Shown: piece by piece, positions 27,544-37,654 of the stretch
How positions within the stretch are numbered: the stretch's first letter is position 1
Layout of the letters: the number at the start of each line of letters is the position of its first letter
Source of the DNA: Sulfurimonas paralvinellae
GTDB taxonomy: Bacteria > Campylobacterota > Campylobacteria > Campylobacterales > Sulfurimonadaceae
Assembly (NCBI RefSeq): GCF_014905135.1
Contig: NZ_CP041406.1
Span: 1,240,001-1,304,000 of the forward strand
Reading direction: 5' to 3'
Length of the DNA stretch: 64,000 bases
The notes under the pieces: generated by a model
The model's database searches: none
What the model was told of the DNA's origin: nothing
The model's input: only the letters and a program-made list of their open reading frames with translations
Position numbers and translations under genes: made by a program

Positions 27544-28959
27544 ATGGCACATCATAAATACAAGACTATCCGGCAACACTACAAACAACTCTTCATACTG
27601 CTTTTTGGCACTGCTTTATGGTTCTTTCCCATTCCAGACGGTCTGACACTGCAGGCCTGGCATCTTTTTACTATTTTTATCTCCATTATCTTAGCTGTCA
27701 TTATCGAAGCGACCTCTATTTTTACCGCTTCCATCATTGGCCTCGGTTTTGTTATTGTGACGCATACACTTACTACAAAACAAGCATACAGCGGCTTTTC
27801 TCAAGGTTTTATTCTTCTTATCATTATTGCTTTTTTGATTGCCCGCGGTGTTATAAAATCAGGCTTGGGAAAACGCATCGCCCTGCTAATTATTAAAAGA
27901 TTCGGTAAGTCATCATTGGGACTCGGCTACTCCATTGTAGCTGCAGATATGTTCATCGCTCCCGCATTTCCGAGCAATACTGCCCGTTCAGGTGTGCTTT
28001 ACCCAATAGTTCAGGCACTCTCATCTGACAGCGGCTCAAAGGTCGCTGACGGCACCAGAAAAAAACTTGGCAGTTATCTGATGATGACCTCAATGGCAGG
28101 ACTTACCATATCTTCTGCAATGTGGCTGACGGCAATGGCTGCCAATCCTGCCGGTGCAAAAATGGCTAAAGAGTTTGGTGTGGAGATAAGTTACGGTTCT
28201 TGGGCTTTGGCATCTTTTTTGCCTTCTCTTATCGCTTTTATCACCATTCCATGGCTGCTTTTTAAGATATTTCCACCTGATCTGAAAAAAACTCCCAATG
28301 CACCTGTTATGGCACAACATGAACTTGAGCACATGGGAGCCGTACACAAGAATGAATACATTATGGGCTTTACTTTCATCGCGATGATAACACTTTGGAT
28401 ATTCTCAGCTCAACTTGGCATCGATAAAACCGCCGTCGCTTTTTTAGGTCTGGGTATCTTGATGCTGAGCAATATCTTCACACTCGATGACCTTGCACAT
28501 GAGGGCCGTGCATTGGGAACACTCATATGGTTTGGAACACTCTATGCCATGAGCAGCTATCTTAACGAATTTGGCTTTATGTCATGGCTTGGAGTGCATA
28601 TCTCAAACATCATCATGGGAGAAAGCTGGCCCATAGTCTATGTCGGGCTGATTCTTGCCTATGTCTTTATCCATTACTTTTTTGTCTCCCAAACGGCACA
28701 AATGCTTGCACTCTTCTCTGTCTTTTTAGGTGTCGGTATCAATGCCGGCGTTCCTGCAGAGCTACTTGCCTTGATGCTTCTTTTTGCAACAAATTTCAAT
28801 GCCATGATTACACCACAGGGATCAAGTGCTAATGTTATTTATTTGAGTTCCGGATATATTGAGAGTAGAGAGGTTTATAAATATGGAGGAGTAGTCACGC
28901 TCGCCAACACCATTATCTATCTTGGCGCCGGGACAGCGTGGATACTGCTTATTTTCTAG
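27544..28959 (+). CDS. DASS-family dicarboxylate/anion transporter
   Basis: 471 residues and about 12 membrane helices. The [12 protein letters not shown] segment (about 140-155) and the later [18 protein letters not shown] stretch are the two substrate/Na+-binding signatures of the divalent anion:Na+ symporter family, closest to plastid 2-oxoglutarate/malate and CitT-type antiporters. Probable substrates are C4-dicarboxylates or citrate, but sequence alone does not fix this. It begins two bases after the ABC-F stop and is convergent with the DAHP synthase gene, overlapping it by 11 bases. Confidence 0.9.
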   Translation: MAHHKYKTIRQHYKQLFILLFGTALWFFPIPDGLTLQAWHLFTIFISIILAVIIEATSIFTASIIGLGFVIVTHTLTTKQAYSGFSQGFILLIIIAFLIARGVIKSGLGKRIALLIIKRFGKSSLGLGYSIVAADMFIAPAFPSNTARSGVLYPIVQALSSDSGSKVADGTRKKLGSYLMMTSMAGLTISSAMWLTAMAANPAGAKMAKEFGVEISYGSWALASFLPSLIAFITIPWLLFKIFPPDLKKTPNAPVMAQHELEHMGAVHKNEYIMGFTFIAMITLWIFSAQLGIDKTAVAFLGLGILMLSNIFTLDDLAHEGRALGTLIWFGTLYAMSSYLNEFGFMSWLGVHISNIIMGESWPIVYVGLILAYVFIHYFFVSQTAQMLALFSVFLGVGINAGVPAELLALMLLFATNFNAMITPQGSSANVIYLSSGYIESREVYKYGGVVTLANTIIYLGAGTAWILLIF

Positions 28960-30298
28960 CTTCTTTTAAAGAGTCTGCGATCAAAAATGCAAGTTCAAGG
29001 GACTGATCTGCATTCAGGCGCGGGTCACAATGTGTATGATAGCGTGAACTTAAATCTTCTTCAGTTACCATAAAACTACCGCCGATACACTCAGTGACAT
29101 TTTTACCTGTCATCTCCAAGTGTACACCGCCCGCATGAGTACCTTCGGCTTTATGTACCTGGAAGAACTGTTTCATCTCGGTTAAAATATCATCGACAGG
29201 GCGTGTTTTATAATTGTTCGATGATTTGATGGTATTACCATGCATAGGGTCACATGACCAGACAACATTCAAACCTTCTTTCTCAACAGCACGGATAAGC
29301 TGCGGCATATGCTCACCGACTTTGTTCGCACCCATTCTTACGATTATGTTCAAACGGCCCGCTTCATTTTCAGGATTGACAGCCTGTGCCAAACGGACAA
29401 GATCATCAGGATCCATAGTGGGACCTGCTTTGATTCCGATAGGGTTTTTAATACCTTTCATATACTCGACATGGGCACCGTCAAGCTGACGTGTTCTGTC
29501 ACCGATCCATACCATATGCGCCGCTACATTGTACCAGTCACCCGTAATGGAATCCTGACGTGTAAATGCTTCCTCATACGGCAGCAACAATGCTTCATGC
29601 GATGTATAGAAATCTGTTTCACGAAGTGTTCTGTATGTTTTTGAAGTAACACCGCAAGCTTCCATAAACTGCAGAGATTTTTCAATATCTTCGGCTAAAG
29701 CCTCATATTTTTCTCCCACTTCGGTTTTATGGGCAAAATCAAGGTTCCATTTGCTTACCTGATGCAGATCAGCCAAACCGCCTGATGCAAAAGCACGAAG
29801 CAGGTTCTGCGTTGCCGTTGCCTGATTATATGCTTTTATCATACGTTCCGGGTCCGGAACACGCGCTTTTTCATTGAATTCGATTCCGTTAATGATATCT
29901 CCACGGTACGAATCAAGCGTCATTTCACCCTGTGTTTCAGTATCAGATGAACGCGGTTTGGCAAACTGTCCGCCAAGACGTCCGACTTTGACAACAGGAA
30001 GTCCTCCTGCATAGGTCATAACGACTGCCATCTGCATCATTGCTTTAAAAGTATCACGAATATTATCTGCATGAAACTCCGAAAAACTCTCCGCACAGTC
30101 ACCGCCCTGCAGTAAAAATGCTTTTCCCTGCGCAACGTTTGCAAGCTGCTCTTTAAGCGAACGTGCTTCACCTGCAAAAACAAGCGGCGGATAGTTTTTC
30201 AACTCGTTTAAAACAGCATCAAGTTTTGTTTTATCCGGATAAGTCGGTTGTTGTAATATTGGTTTTTCTCTCCAGCTAGATGGGCTCCAAGTACTCAT
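28949..30298 (-). CDS. 3-deoxy-7-phosphoheptulonate synthase, class II
   Basis: 449 residues. Class II DAHP synthase condenses phosphoenolpyruvate and erythrose 4-phosphate in the first step of the shikimate pathway. Characteristic segments are GGDCAESF (about 80-88), the [18 protein letters not shown] stretch, the WSCDPMHGN and [11 protein letters not shown] segments with metal and substrate residues. Class II enzymes are found in plants, Helicobacter and Campylobacter and are unrelated in sequence to AroF/G/H. A GGTCAG ribosome site precedes the ATG. Later shikimate genes aroE and trpE lie 9 kb away. Confidence 0.95.
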   Translation of the reverse strand: MSTWSPSSWREKPILQQPTYPDKTKLDAVLNELKNYPPLVFAGEARSLKEQLANVAQGKAFLLQGGDCAESFSEFHADNIRDTFKAMMQMAVVMTYAGGLPVVKVGRLGGQFAKPRSSDTETQGEMTLDSYRGDIINGIEFNEKARVPDPERMIKAYNQATATQNLLRAFASGGLADLHQVSKWNLDFAHKTEVGEKYEALAEDIEKSLQFMEACGVTSKTYRTLRETDFYTSHEALLLPYEEAFTRQDSITGDWYNVAAHMVWIGDRTRQLDGAHVEYMKGIKNPIGIKAGPTMDPDDLVRLAQAVNPENEAGRLNIIVRMGANKVGEHMPQLIRAVEKEGLNVVWSCDPMHGNTIKSSNNYKTRPVDDILTEMKQFFQVHKAEGTHAGGVHLEMTGKNVTECIGGSFMVTEEDLSSRYHTHCDPRLNADQSLELAFLIADSLKEARK

Positions 30299-30414
30299 TA
30301 TCTGACCTTACATATTTATTTTTCGTGATTTTATCTAAATCTGGCTAAAATAGCTATGATATATGACTTATTTATTGTAAAATTTTTTACAAGCTATTTT
30401 TATGCTAAAATGAG

Positions 30415-30420
30415 TATAAT
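30415..30420 (+). promoter_or_regulatory. -10 element TATAAT upstream of the GGDEF gene
   Basis: Consensus TATAAT with an upstream T-rich region, in the divergent gap with the DAHP synthase gene and 51 bases before the ATG at 30471. Confidence 0.55.
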
Positions 30421-30470
30421 TACAAATATTTTCAAATGTGTTCACTGCTTGCTTGTTTTTGGGAGAAAAA

Positions 30471-31391
30471 ATGAAAAAAGAAGAGTTAAAAACTTTAATA
30501 GATCAAATGCATCATGACTTGCTACAGCATATAGAGTCAGATAAAGAGCTGGATAAAAATGAAGTGACGCAGTACCTAAAAAATATTCTTCACACCATTG
30601 AACTTATCAACGATGGAACTGACTCTCTTTCACAAACACAGCAAGCTCTTTCCGATGCCTGTAAAAATATCGTTATAAAAAGTCTCACATCATACAAAAA
30701 AACAAATGAAAACTTCAAAGAGATCAGTAAACTTCAGGCCGATACGGTTGATGAATGTACAGATTATCTCATTGAGACACCTGAGATCATAAATAAGTTC
30801 AATGATATACAGACATATATGCTCGATGAGATTGAGAAAGCAAATGAAACAATTATGATGCTGACAAAACAGGTCAAAGACCTTGAAGAGACGTCCAACC
30901 TTGATGCATTGACAAAATTGTTCAACCGTCGGGCTCTTGACAGCTACCTTGAGAGTGTGACATCAAAAAAAACACTGCAGCATGAACTGCATCTTTTGAT
31001 TTTAGACATTGATGATTTTAAAAAGATCAATGATATCTATGGACATATCGTTGGTGATAAAGTCCTTATCTTTTTGGCGAATATGCTGCGTAAAACACTG
31101 CGTGACGGTGATAAGGTTTTTCGTTACGGAGGCGAAGAATTTGTCATAATTCTCAATAGAATCACTGCCGAAAAATGTAGGGAAATTGCACAAAGAATAC
31201 TTCACAATATAAGTTCAAACAGACTGCTCTATAAAGGCAAATCCGTAAATATCACCGTTAGTATCGGTGCAACAAAATATATACCGGGAGATACGCCTGA
31301 AAGTATCATCGAAAGAGCAGATAAAGCCTTGTACCGGTCAAAAGAAAACGGAAAAAATCAAATGAGTGTGGAAGCAGAAAATGGACATTAA
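30471..31391 (+). CDS. Diguanylate cyclase (GGDEF protein)
   Basis: 306 residues. An N-terminal helical region without recognised sensor (about 1-140) is followed by a complete GGDEF domain. The signature is GGEEF at 220-224, an active variant, with DIDDFKKIND metal residues upstream and an I-site RDGD (211-214) for product inhibition. It makes cyclic-di-GMP. Start chosen at MKKEELK, with GGGAG just upstream. The stop overlaps the cvpA start. No membrane helix, so cytoplasmic. Confidence 0.93.
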   Translation: MKKEELKTLIDQMHHDLLQHIESDKELDKNEVTQYLKNILHTIELINDGTDSLSQTQQALSDACKNIVIKSLTSYKKTNENFKEISKLQADTVDECTDYLIETPEIINKFNDIQTYMLDEIEKANETIMMLTKQVKDLEETSNLDALTKLFNRRALDSYLESVTSKKTLQHELHLLILDIDDFKKINDIYGHIVGDKVLIFLANMLRKTLRDGDKVFRYGGEEFVIILNRITAEKCREIAQRILHNISSNRLLYKGKSVNITVSIGATKYIPGDTPESIIERADKALYRSKENGKNQMSVEAENGH

Positions 31392-32010
31392 TTATTTCGA
31401 CTTTATAGCCGCCATCATCATCCTTCTTTTAGGATTAAAGGGTATTCTAAATGGCTTTTTCAAAGAATTGTTCGGTCTTATCGGCATCATCGGCGGTATC
31501 TTCATCGCTTCACGCATGGGAGACAGTGTAGGCGAATATCTCAGTAAGCTGATCTTCAACTTTTCAAATCATGCTGCCATCAGTTTTACCGGTTTTTTAG
31601 TTACATTGGCAGTTTTTTGGATGATGATGATTGCCGTAGGCTATGCTTTTAAAAAGCTCACAGCTTTAAGCGGTCTCGGTATTTTTGACAGAATTCTCGG
31701 TTTTGTTTTTGGAGCGAGTAAATTCTTTTTGATTGCGGCAGTCATAGCTTTTGCCATCAGTAATGTAAAAGCATTCAAGCCAACACTTGAAGCCGCTTTT
31801 TCAAACAGTGTGCTCTTTCCTGTTCTAGTAGAGACAGGTGGGTTTATCATGAAGATAGATCCTATTGGAGCAAGGCAAGACATCAATGCATCACTGCAAA
31901 ATGCAACACAAAAAGTTTCTGATAAAATAGATGAAAAAACGCAGGAAATTGTCAATTCCGAAGTGAACAAAACAGTCCAAGAGATTAAAAACAAAGTACA
32001 AGAGAAGTAA
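31381..32010 (+). CDS. CvpA family membrane protein
   Basis: 209 residues starting at MDINYFDF, whose ATG lies inside the end of the GGDEF gene. Four membrane helices in about the first 125 residues (LLGLKGILNGFFKELFGLIG.. is the CvpA hallmark), then a helical Lys/Glu-rich tail. CvpA proteins are needed for colicin V production and envelope tolerance in other bacteria; here its position before fur-lysS-glyA matches the conserved order in Campylobacter. One base separates its stop from the fur start. Confidence 0.88.
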   Translation: MDINYFDFIAAIIILLLGLKGILNGFFKELFGLIGIIGGIFIASRMGDSVGEYLSKLIFNFSNHAAISFTGFLVTLAVFWMMMIAVGYAFKKLTALSGLGIFDRILGFVFGASKFFLIAAVIAFAISNVKAFKPTLEAAFSNSVLFPVLVETGGFIMKIDPIGARQDINASLQNATQKVSDKIDEKTQEIVNSEVNKTVQEIKNKVQEK

Positions 32011-32011
32011 A

Positions 32012-32494
32012 ATGCCAAATGTAACGACGAACTTTAAAGACAGAACAATTGAGTATGCACAGCTTTTAGAAGATTTTAAAACGCTCTTAAAGAAAAACAA
32101 TTTAAAATTCACTATCCAGCGAGAGGTTATTCTAGAGACGCTTTACAATTCAAACGAGCACCTCACACCAGAAGCACTGCATCATCTTATCCAAAAGCGC
32201 TACCCGGAGCTTAAAACCAGTATCGCAACAGTTTATAGAACACTTTCCCTGCTCGAAGACTCCAATGTAGTAACATCGCTCTCTTTTGGCGCACAGGGTA
32301 AAAAGTACGAACTCGGTGCAAAAGAGCATCATGACCATCTTATCTGCACGGAGTGTGGAGAGATCACAGAGTTTGTCGATGAAGAGATCGAAAAACGCCA
32401 GCATGCCATTACCGATGAGCTTGGTTTTAAAATGCTCGATCACTCGATGCAGATCTATGGTATCTGTAAAAAATGCCAAGAAAAAAATAAATAA
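32012..32494 (+). CDS. fur: Ferric uptake regulator Fur
   Basis: 160 residues. N-terminal winged helix (about 20-100, TIQREVILETLYNSNEHLTPEALH..), then the Fur metal motif HHDHLICTECGEITEF with CxxC, and a second CKKC at the C-terminus that completes a structural zinc site. Fur represses iron uptake genes when iron is replete. The longer N-terminus is as in Campylobacter Fur. It is downstream of cvpA and upstream of lysS, as in C. jejuni. Confidence 0.95.
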   Translation: MPNVTTNFKDRTIEYAQLLEDFKTLLKKNNLKFTIQREVILETLYNSNEHLTPEALHHLIQKRYPELKTSIATVYRTLSLLEDSNVVTSLSFGAQGKKYELGAKEHHDHLICTECGEITEFVDEEIEKRQHAITDELGFKMLDHSMQIYGICKKCQEKNK

Positions 32495-32514
32495 ATTTAA
32501 CAAAGGAAAATTGA

Positions 32515-34029
32515 TTGTTTAGTAATAAATTCATTCAACAAAGAATTGAAAAAGCAAATGTTTTAAGAGAAGCGGGAATCAATCCCTACGCAAATAATGC
32601 ACAAAGAAATACGACAGTAGAAAAATTTTTAAACGTAAACTCGGACATTGAGCAAACAGAAGAAAAACGTGATGAAAATCGTAAATATACCCTAAGCGGA
32701 CGTATCAAACTCTTACGTATCATGGGAAAAGCATCATTTGTAAAGATCGAAGATGAAAGCGGCATGTTACAGATCTACGTTGCCAGAGACAATCTTCCTG
32801 AAGGTTTTTACAATACTATCTTTAAAAAGAACATTGAAGTCGGTGATATTATTGAGGTAGAAGGTTACCCATTTGTCACAGGAAAAGGAGAGCTTTCACT
32901 TCACGCAAATGACCTCAAGATTCTTACAAAAGCCATCTCTCCGCTTCCTGAAAAGTTCCATGGAATCACAGATAAAGAGATTCGATACAGAAAACGTTAC
33001 CTTGACCTTATTATGAACTCAGAAGTACGTAAAACTTTCCAGACTCGCTCCCGTGTTATCTCTTTGACAAGAAGATTTTTTGAAGACAAAGGCTTTTTGG
33101 AAGTAGAAACACCTATGATGCACCCAATTGCAGGTGGAGCAAATGCTAAGCCATTTGTTACACACCATAATGCACTTGATGTTGACAGATACTTGAGAAT
33201 CGCCCCAGAACTCTATCTCAAACGTCTTATTGTCGGTGGATTTGAAGCGGTATTTGAGATCAACCGTAACTTTAGAAATGAGGGAATGGATGCAACACAC
33301 AATCCTGAGTTTACTTCAATCGAATTTTACTGGGCATATAAAACATATAAAGACCTCATAGCAATCACAAAAGAGTATTTTCAATACCTTTTTGAACACC
33401 TTGATCTTCCAACAATCCTTCCTTATGGCGATATGGAAGTAAACTTCGATAATTTTCAGGAGATCCCACTCATTGAATCACTCACAACTGTCGGTGGCGT
33501 TCCTGCAGAGATCGTAAACGACAAAGAAAAGATCCTGGCTTACCTGAAAGAAAACAATCTCGAAGCAAAAGAGGAGATGAACCTTGGACAGCTTCAAGGT
33601 GAACTCTTTGATGAATTCGTTGAAGAAAAACTCATCGACCCTACTTTCATTACAGAGTATCCTGTTGAGATCTCTCCGCTGGCAAGAAGAAGTGATGAAA
33701 ATCCTGCTATCACAGAGCGTTTTGAGCTTTTCATCGCCGGACGTGAGATAGCCAATGCATTCTCTGAGCTCAATGACCCGCTTGACCAGTTAGAACGATT
33801 CAAAGGTCAAATGGATGCAAAAGAGTGTGGTGATGATGAAGCCCATGCAATGGATACTGACTTTGTTGAAGCACTCAGCTATGGAATGGCTCCAACAGCA
33901 GGACAAGGCATAGGTATTGACAGACTTGTCATGCTGCTCACGAACGAACACTCTATTCGTGACGTACTTCTTTTCCCTGCCATGAAACCGCTCACGCAAG
34001 AAGTATGTGAGGATGAAGAGGAAAAATAA
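32515..34029 (+). CDS. lysS: Lysyl-tRNA synthetase, class II
   Basis: 504 residues. N-terminal OB-fold anticodon domain (about 60-150) and class II catalytic core with motif 2 ([11 protein letters not shown]), and motif 3 at the C-terminus ([13 protein letters not shown]). The start codon is TTG at 32515 with AAAGG upstream; no ATG fits better. It is 20 bases after fur, and a strong hairpin terminator follows. Enzyme charges tRNA(Lys). Confidence 0.97.
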   Translation: MFSNKFIQQRIEKANVLREAGINPYANNAQRNTTVEKFLNVNSDIEQTEEKRDENRKYTLSGRIKLLRIMGKASFVKIEDESGMLQIYVARDNLPEGFYNTIFKKNIEVGDIIEVEGYPFVTGKGELSLHANDLKILTKAISPLPEKFHGITDKEIRYRKRYLDLIMNSEVRKTFQTRSRVISLTRRFFEDKGFLEVETPMMHPIAGGANAKPFVTHHNALDVDRYLRIAPELYLKRLIVGGFEAVFEINRNFRNEGMDATHNPEFTSIEFYWAYKTYKDLIAITKEYFQYLFEHLDLPTILPYGDMEVNFDNFQEIPLIESLTTVGGVPAEIVNDKEKILAYLKENNLEAKEEMNLGQLQGELFDEFVEEKLIDPTFITEYPVEISPLARRSDENPAITERFELFIAGREIANAFSELNDPLDQLERFKGQMDAKECGDDEAHAMDTDFVEALSYGMAPTAGQGIGIDRLVMLLTNEHSIRDVLLFPAMKPLTQEVCEDEEEK

Positions 34030-34061
34030 ATAGAGCGATTTCCTCCGCTCTATTCTTTTTT
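34029..34061. terminator. Bidirectional Rho-independent terminator between lysS and pycA
   Basis: A 9-bp perfect stem (AATAGAGCG pairing with CGCTCTATT, 34029-34037 and 34046-34054) followed by TCTTTTTT on the + strand; the minus strand also has an A/T-rich tail. It separates the convergent lysS and pycA. Confidence 0.8.
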
Positions 34062-35487
34062 AATATAAAAGATCATCAGACCCTTTTAATATAAAACTTT
34101 TATCAACGATACTCCGTGTGGATTTATATTCATCAAAATCAAATGTCGGTAGTTTTTCGTCAAGATAAGAGGTATTAAATTTCCCCTCTTTAAAATCTTT
34201 TTCTGTAATAATGGCTTTATGAAGCGGTATATTTGTCACAACACCATCAATGAAAAACTCATCTAAAGCCCTCAAGCCTTTTCTAACAACTCCATCCCAT
34301 TCCAAAGCATAAACAATGAGTTTTCCTACCATTGAATCATAATTAGGAGGAATTGTATAACCGGCATACACACTTGTATCGAGTCTTACTCCCGGACCTC
34401 CCGGTGCCATATAATTTGTAATTTTTCCTACTGCAGGCATAAAATTATTTTGCGGGTTTTCAGCATTTATTCTAAACTCTATGGAATAGCCTCGAATCAC
34501 TATCTCTTCTTGCTTATATTTAAGCTTGTCGCCACCGGCTATTTCAATCATTCTCTGTATAATATCAATACCTGATATAATCTCAGTAACGGGATGTTCA
34601 ACCTGAACTCTTGTATTCATCTCAATAAAATAAAAATCATCATTTTCATCTACTAAAAATTCAACTGTTCCGACATTTTCGTAGCCAATCTCTTTGACGG
34701 CATTGACGGCTGTTTCACATAGTTTTTTTCTTGTTGCATCATTGAGTCGTGGACTTGGTGCTATCTCTATTACCTTTTGATGTCTTCTTTGGATTGAGCA
34801 GTCACGCTCACCCAAATGAACGACATTGCCATACTTGTCTGCAACAATCTGCACTTCAATATGACGAGGATTTTGAACATATTTTTCTATGAACACTTCA
34901 CCTTTGCCGAAATATTTTATCGCTTCATTCGTAGCAGATTCGAAAAACTCCTGAAATTCACCTGCCTTATAAACAATACGCATACCGCGTCCACCACCGC
35001 CAAAAGCCGCTTTTATAATAACCGGAAAACCTATTTCACTTGCAATTCTCTCGCCCTCTTTTGCATCACTAACAGGTTCTACCGTACCTTCAAGAATAGG
35101 TACACCGACTTTTTTGACCGCCGTTTTTGAAGCCATTTTATCTCCAAAAAGTGCAATATGTTCAGCCTTCGGTCCAATAAAGATAATATCATTCTCTTCA
35201 CATGCTCTGGCAAATTCGGCACTCTCAGACAAAAATCCATATCCGGGATGAATCGCGTCACAACGGGTTCGCATAGCGATGTTTATTAAATTTTTATAAT
35301 TGAGATAGGCTTCAAGAGGATCTCCACTGATGGCATATGAGTTATCAGCCTTTTGCACCCAAACACCATCTTCATCCACATCTGAAAAGACGGCAACAGT
35401 CTTTATGCCAAGTTCTTTACATGCGCGAATGATTCGCAGGGCTATCTCGCCCCTGTTTGCAATCAATATTCTTTTTATTTTACTCAT
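34060..35487 (-). CDS. pycA: Biotin carboxylase, probably pyruvate carboxylase subunit A
   Basis: 475 residues. ATP-grasp biotin carboxylase with the N-terminal RILIANRGEIALRIIRACKE, the GGGGRGMR glycine loop (about 165), the EFRINAENP and MNTRVQVEHPVTE segments. After the ~447-residue AccC core it has a C-terminal extension with LPTFDFDEY, as in PycA of two-subunit pyruvate carboxylases; C. jejuni PycA is of similar length. This favours pycA over accC. Its likely biotinylated partner is the 598-residue protein at 19.8-21.6 kb. The 12-bp inverted repeat at 35497-35553 surrounds its promoter. Confidence 0.8.
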   Translation of the reverse strand: MSKIKRILIANRGEIALRIIRACKELGIKTVAVFSDVDEDGVWVQKADNSYAISGDPLEAYLNYKNLINIAMRTRCDAIHPGYGFLSESAEFARACEENDIIFIGPKAEHIALFGDKMASKTAVKKVGVPILEGTVEPVSDAKEGERIASEIGFPVIIKAAFGGGGRGMRIVYKAGEFQEFFESATNEAIKYFGKGEVFIEKYVQNPRHIEVQIVADKYGNVVHLGERDCSIQRRHQKVIEIAPSPRLNDATRKKLCETAVNAVKEIGYENVGTVEFLVDENDDFYFIEMNTRVQVEHPVTEIISGIDIIQRMIEIAGGDKLKYKQEEIVIRGYSIEFRINAENPQNNFMPAVGKITNYMAPGGPGVRLDTSVYAGYTIPPNYDSMVGKLIVYALEWDGVVRKGLRALDEFFIDGVVTNIPLHKAIITEKDFKEGKFNTSYLDEKLPTFDFDEYKSTRSIVDKSFILKGSDDLLY

Positions 35488-35496
35488 TATTTTTAC

Positions 35497-35553
35497 TCAC
35501 TTTCATAATTTCATGCCATTATATAACGCTTAATTAAATAGTTATGAAAGTGA
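35497..35553. promoter_or_regulatory. 12-bp inverted repeat around the pycA promoter
   Basis: TCACTTTCATAA at 35497-35508 and its exact complement TTATGAAAGTGA at 35542-35553, with a 33-base spacer that contains the pycA -10 box. It may be a paired operator or a long-loop hairpin in readthrough RNA from the rubrerythrin gene. Confidence 0.5.
35518..35523 (-). promoter_or_regulatory. Candidate -10 element of pycA
   Basis: Reads TATAAT on the minus strand, 31 bases before the pycA ATG, within the spacer of the inverted repeat. Confidence 0.5.
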
Positions 35554-35559
35554 TGCTAT

Positions 35560-36219
35560 TTACTTAGGTTCTATCAGGCGTGATTGATACTCTTTTGGAT
35601 GTTTACATACCGGACAAACTTCAAGCGCTTTTTTGCCGTAATGAATGTGTCCGCATACTTCACAGATCCATACCTCTTCTTCATTATCACTCAAGAATTC
35701 TTTATGTGACATAAGTCTCTCTAGCAGCATCTTATACATTTTTTCATGCTCGACTTCTACTTTACCGATGTTCTTAAAGAGCGTAGCCGCTTCTCTTTCC
35801 CCTTCTTCTTTTGCAATCGCAGCAAAATCAGGATACATGGTTGTATTTTCATAACTTTCACCATTGATGGCATCTTGAAGATTCTCTTCGGTACTTCCAA
35901 AGTTATTCTCTCTTTCATACTTCATTCTATTATGAAGGGCAAGTTCAAGCTTTGCATGCTCTTTTTCATTATTCGCCGCTCTTTGGAAATGTGCCGCAAT
36001 GTCACGATAACCCTCTTTTTGAGCGACTTTTGCATAGTATTCGTACTTGTTTCTCGCCTGCGACTCTCCGGCAAATGCTTTCATCAAATTGACCAAAGTG
36101 AGATTTTCAGTAATCATCTCCATCGCCTGACCGCAACAATGCAGCTCACCGCCGCCCACATTTTGAACCTCAACTATATTCCCGCACTTGTTACATCTGT
36201 ATGATTCATACTGTCTCAT
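35560..36219 (-). CDS. Desulforubrerythrin-type rubrerythrin (three domains)
   Basis: 219 residues in three parts. An N-terminal desulforedoxin-like iron site (C9, C12, C28, C29), a four-helix rubrerythrin diiron domain (about 40-175, with Glu/His ligands in AGESQARNKYEYYAK and EEGEREAATLFKNIGKVEVEHEKMY) and a C-terminal rubredoxin site (CEVCG..CPVCK). This is the Campylobacter desulforubrerythrin (Rrc) architecture. It reduces peroxide in oxygen-sensitive bacteria. It is transcribed alone, divergent from glyA; a 6-bp inverted repeat lies in its promoter region. Confidence 0.93.
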   Translation of the reverse strand: MRQYESYRCNKCGNIVEVQNVGGGELHCCGQAMEMITENLTLVNLMKAFAGESQARNKYEYYAKVAQKEGYRDIAAHFQRAANNEKEHAKLELALHNRMKYERENNFGSTEENLQDAINGESYENTTMYPDFAAIAKEEGEREAATLFKNIGKVEVEHEKMYKMLLERLMSHKEFLSDNEEEVWICEVCGHIHYGKKALEVCPVCKHPKEYQSRLIEPK

Positions 36220-36272
36220 TTTCAGTCCTTTTCTATATAAGTTATCTTAATTCTGACATAATACAACTTAAA

Positions 36273-36287
36273 GGAAAATTATTTTCC
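36273..36287. promoter_or_regulatory. Perfect inverted repeat GGAAAA-TTA-TTTTCC
   Basis: Six-base arms with a three-base centre in the rubrerythrin/glyA divergent gap. It is AT-rich and could be a PerR/Fur-type operator for the oxidative-stress gene; no binding evidence exists here. Confidence 0.35.
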
Positions 36288-36351
36288 ATTATAAAAACAG
36301 AATCACTTTTACTAAAGAAGTTTATTCAGAACAATATTATTATATTTTTAG

Positions 36352-36357
36352 TATAAT
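36352..36357 (+). promoter_or_regulatory. -10 element TATAAT of glyA
   Basis: TATAAT preceded by a T-rich run (TATATTTTTAG), 34 bases before the glyA ATG; an AAGGAA ribosome site lies between. A typical Campylobacterota sigma-70 promoter heading the glyA-to-aroE run. Confidence 0.6.
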
Positions 36358-36391
36358 CGGCTCATATTTATTTTACAAGGAATTTTACCTC

Positions 36392-37639
36392 ATGAGTTTT
36401 TTAAAAGAGTTTGATGAAGTCGTATACAACCTATGCGAAAAAGAGCTAGAGAGACAAACTGACCACTTGGAGATGATTGCATCTGAGAACTTCACACTGC
36501 CTGCCGTAATGGAAGCGATGGGATCTGTATTTACAAACAAATATGCAGAAGGATATCCTGCAAAACGTTACTATGGCGGATGTGAATATGCAGACAGTGT
36601 TGAACAGCTTGCAATCGACAGAGCATGCGAACTTTTTGGCTGCAGCTATGCAAATGTACAGCCACACTCTGGAAGTCAGGCAAACGGTGCCGTCTATGCA
36701 GCACTTTTAAAAGCCGGAGATAAACTTCTTGGTATGGACTTAAGTCACGGCGGACACTTGACACATGGTTCAAAACCATCGTTCTCAGGTAAGAATTACA
36801 GCTCGTTTACATACGGTGTTGAGCTTGACGGCCGCATCAACTATGATAGAGTTTTAGATATTGCTAAAATCGTTCAACCTAAGATCATCGTTTGTGGTGC
36901 GTCTGCTTATGCACGTGGGATCGACTTTGCAAAATTCCGTGAAATCGCTGATGAAGTCGGTGCAATTTTATTTGCCGACATTGCACACATCGCAGGTCTT
37001 GTCGCTGCAGGTGAACACCCTAGCCCGTTCCCTCACGCACACGTAGTAACGACAACAACACACAAAACTCTGGCAGGTCCTCGCGGCGGTATGATCATGA
37101 CAAACGATGAAGATATCGCGAAAAAGATAAACTCTGCTATCTTCCCTGCACTGCAAGGAGGACCACTTGTACATGTTATCGCTGCAAAAGCGGTAGGTTT
37201 CAAGCACAACCTCAGCCCAGAGTGGAAAGAGTATGCAAAACAAGTGAAGAAAAATGCCTCAGTTCTTGCTGATGTACTTATGAAACGCGGTTATGATGTC
37301 GTTTCAGGCGGAACAGACAATCACCTCGTACTTGTCAGTTTTGTAGGAAAAGAGATCTCAGGAAAAGATGCAGATGCCGCTCTTGGTAATGCCGGTATCA
37401 CAGTAAACAAAAACACTGTTCCTGGTGAGACAAGAAGCCCATTCGTGACTTCCGGTATTCGTGTAGGTTCTCCTGCGCTTACATCACGCGGTATGAAAGA
37501 GAAAGAATTCGAACTTATCGCAAATAAAATGGCTGATGTTTTAGATGATATTAACAACACTGAACTTCAGGCAAAGATAAAAGCAGAGCTCAAAGAGTTG
37601 GCACAGAATTTTGTCATCTACAACCAACCGACATACTAA
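36392..37639 (+). CDS. glyA: Serine hydroxymethyltransferase
   Basis: 415 residues. PLP enzyme interconverting serine and glycine with tetrahydrofolate. Family segments: [37 protein letters not shown] and the Schiff-base lysine in [14 protein letters not shown]. Full length with no interruptions. An AAGGAA site precedes the ATG. It begins the run glyA-DUF1882-SPOR-trpE-aroE, which matches the order I recall for Campylobacter. Confidence 0.97.
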   Translation: MSFLKEFDEVVYNLCEKELERQTDHLEMIASENFTLPAVMEAMGSVFTNKYAEGYPAKRYYGGCEYADSVEQLAIDRACELFGCSYANVQPHSGSQANGAVYAALLKAGDKLLGMDLSHGGHLTHGSKPSFSGKNYSSFTYGVELDGRINYDRVLDIAKIVQPKIIVCGASAYARGIDFAKFREIADEVGAILFADIAHIAGLVAAGEHPSPFPHAHVVTTTTHKTLAGPRGGMIMTNDEDIAKKINSAIFPALQGGPLVHVIAAKAVGFKHNLSPEWKEYAKQVKKNASVLADVLMKRGYDVVSGGTDNHLVLVSFVGKEISGKDADAALGNAGITVNKNTVPGETRSPFVTSGIRVGSPALTSRGMKEKEFELIANKMADVLDDINNTELQAKIKAELKELAQNFVIYNQPTY

Positions 37640-37654
37640 TACAAAAGAGATTAT

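Noticed and set aside
32150-32503. A 117-codon open frame on the minus strand
   Set aside because: Antisense of fur, which is strongly supported by motifs and synteny.
31501-32916. Near-matches of the octamer such as TTCACGCA
   Set aside because: One-mismatch forms are expected more often by chance and were not counted with the exact copies.
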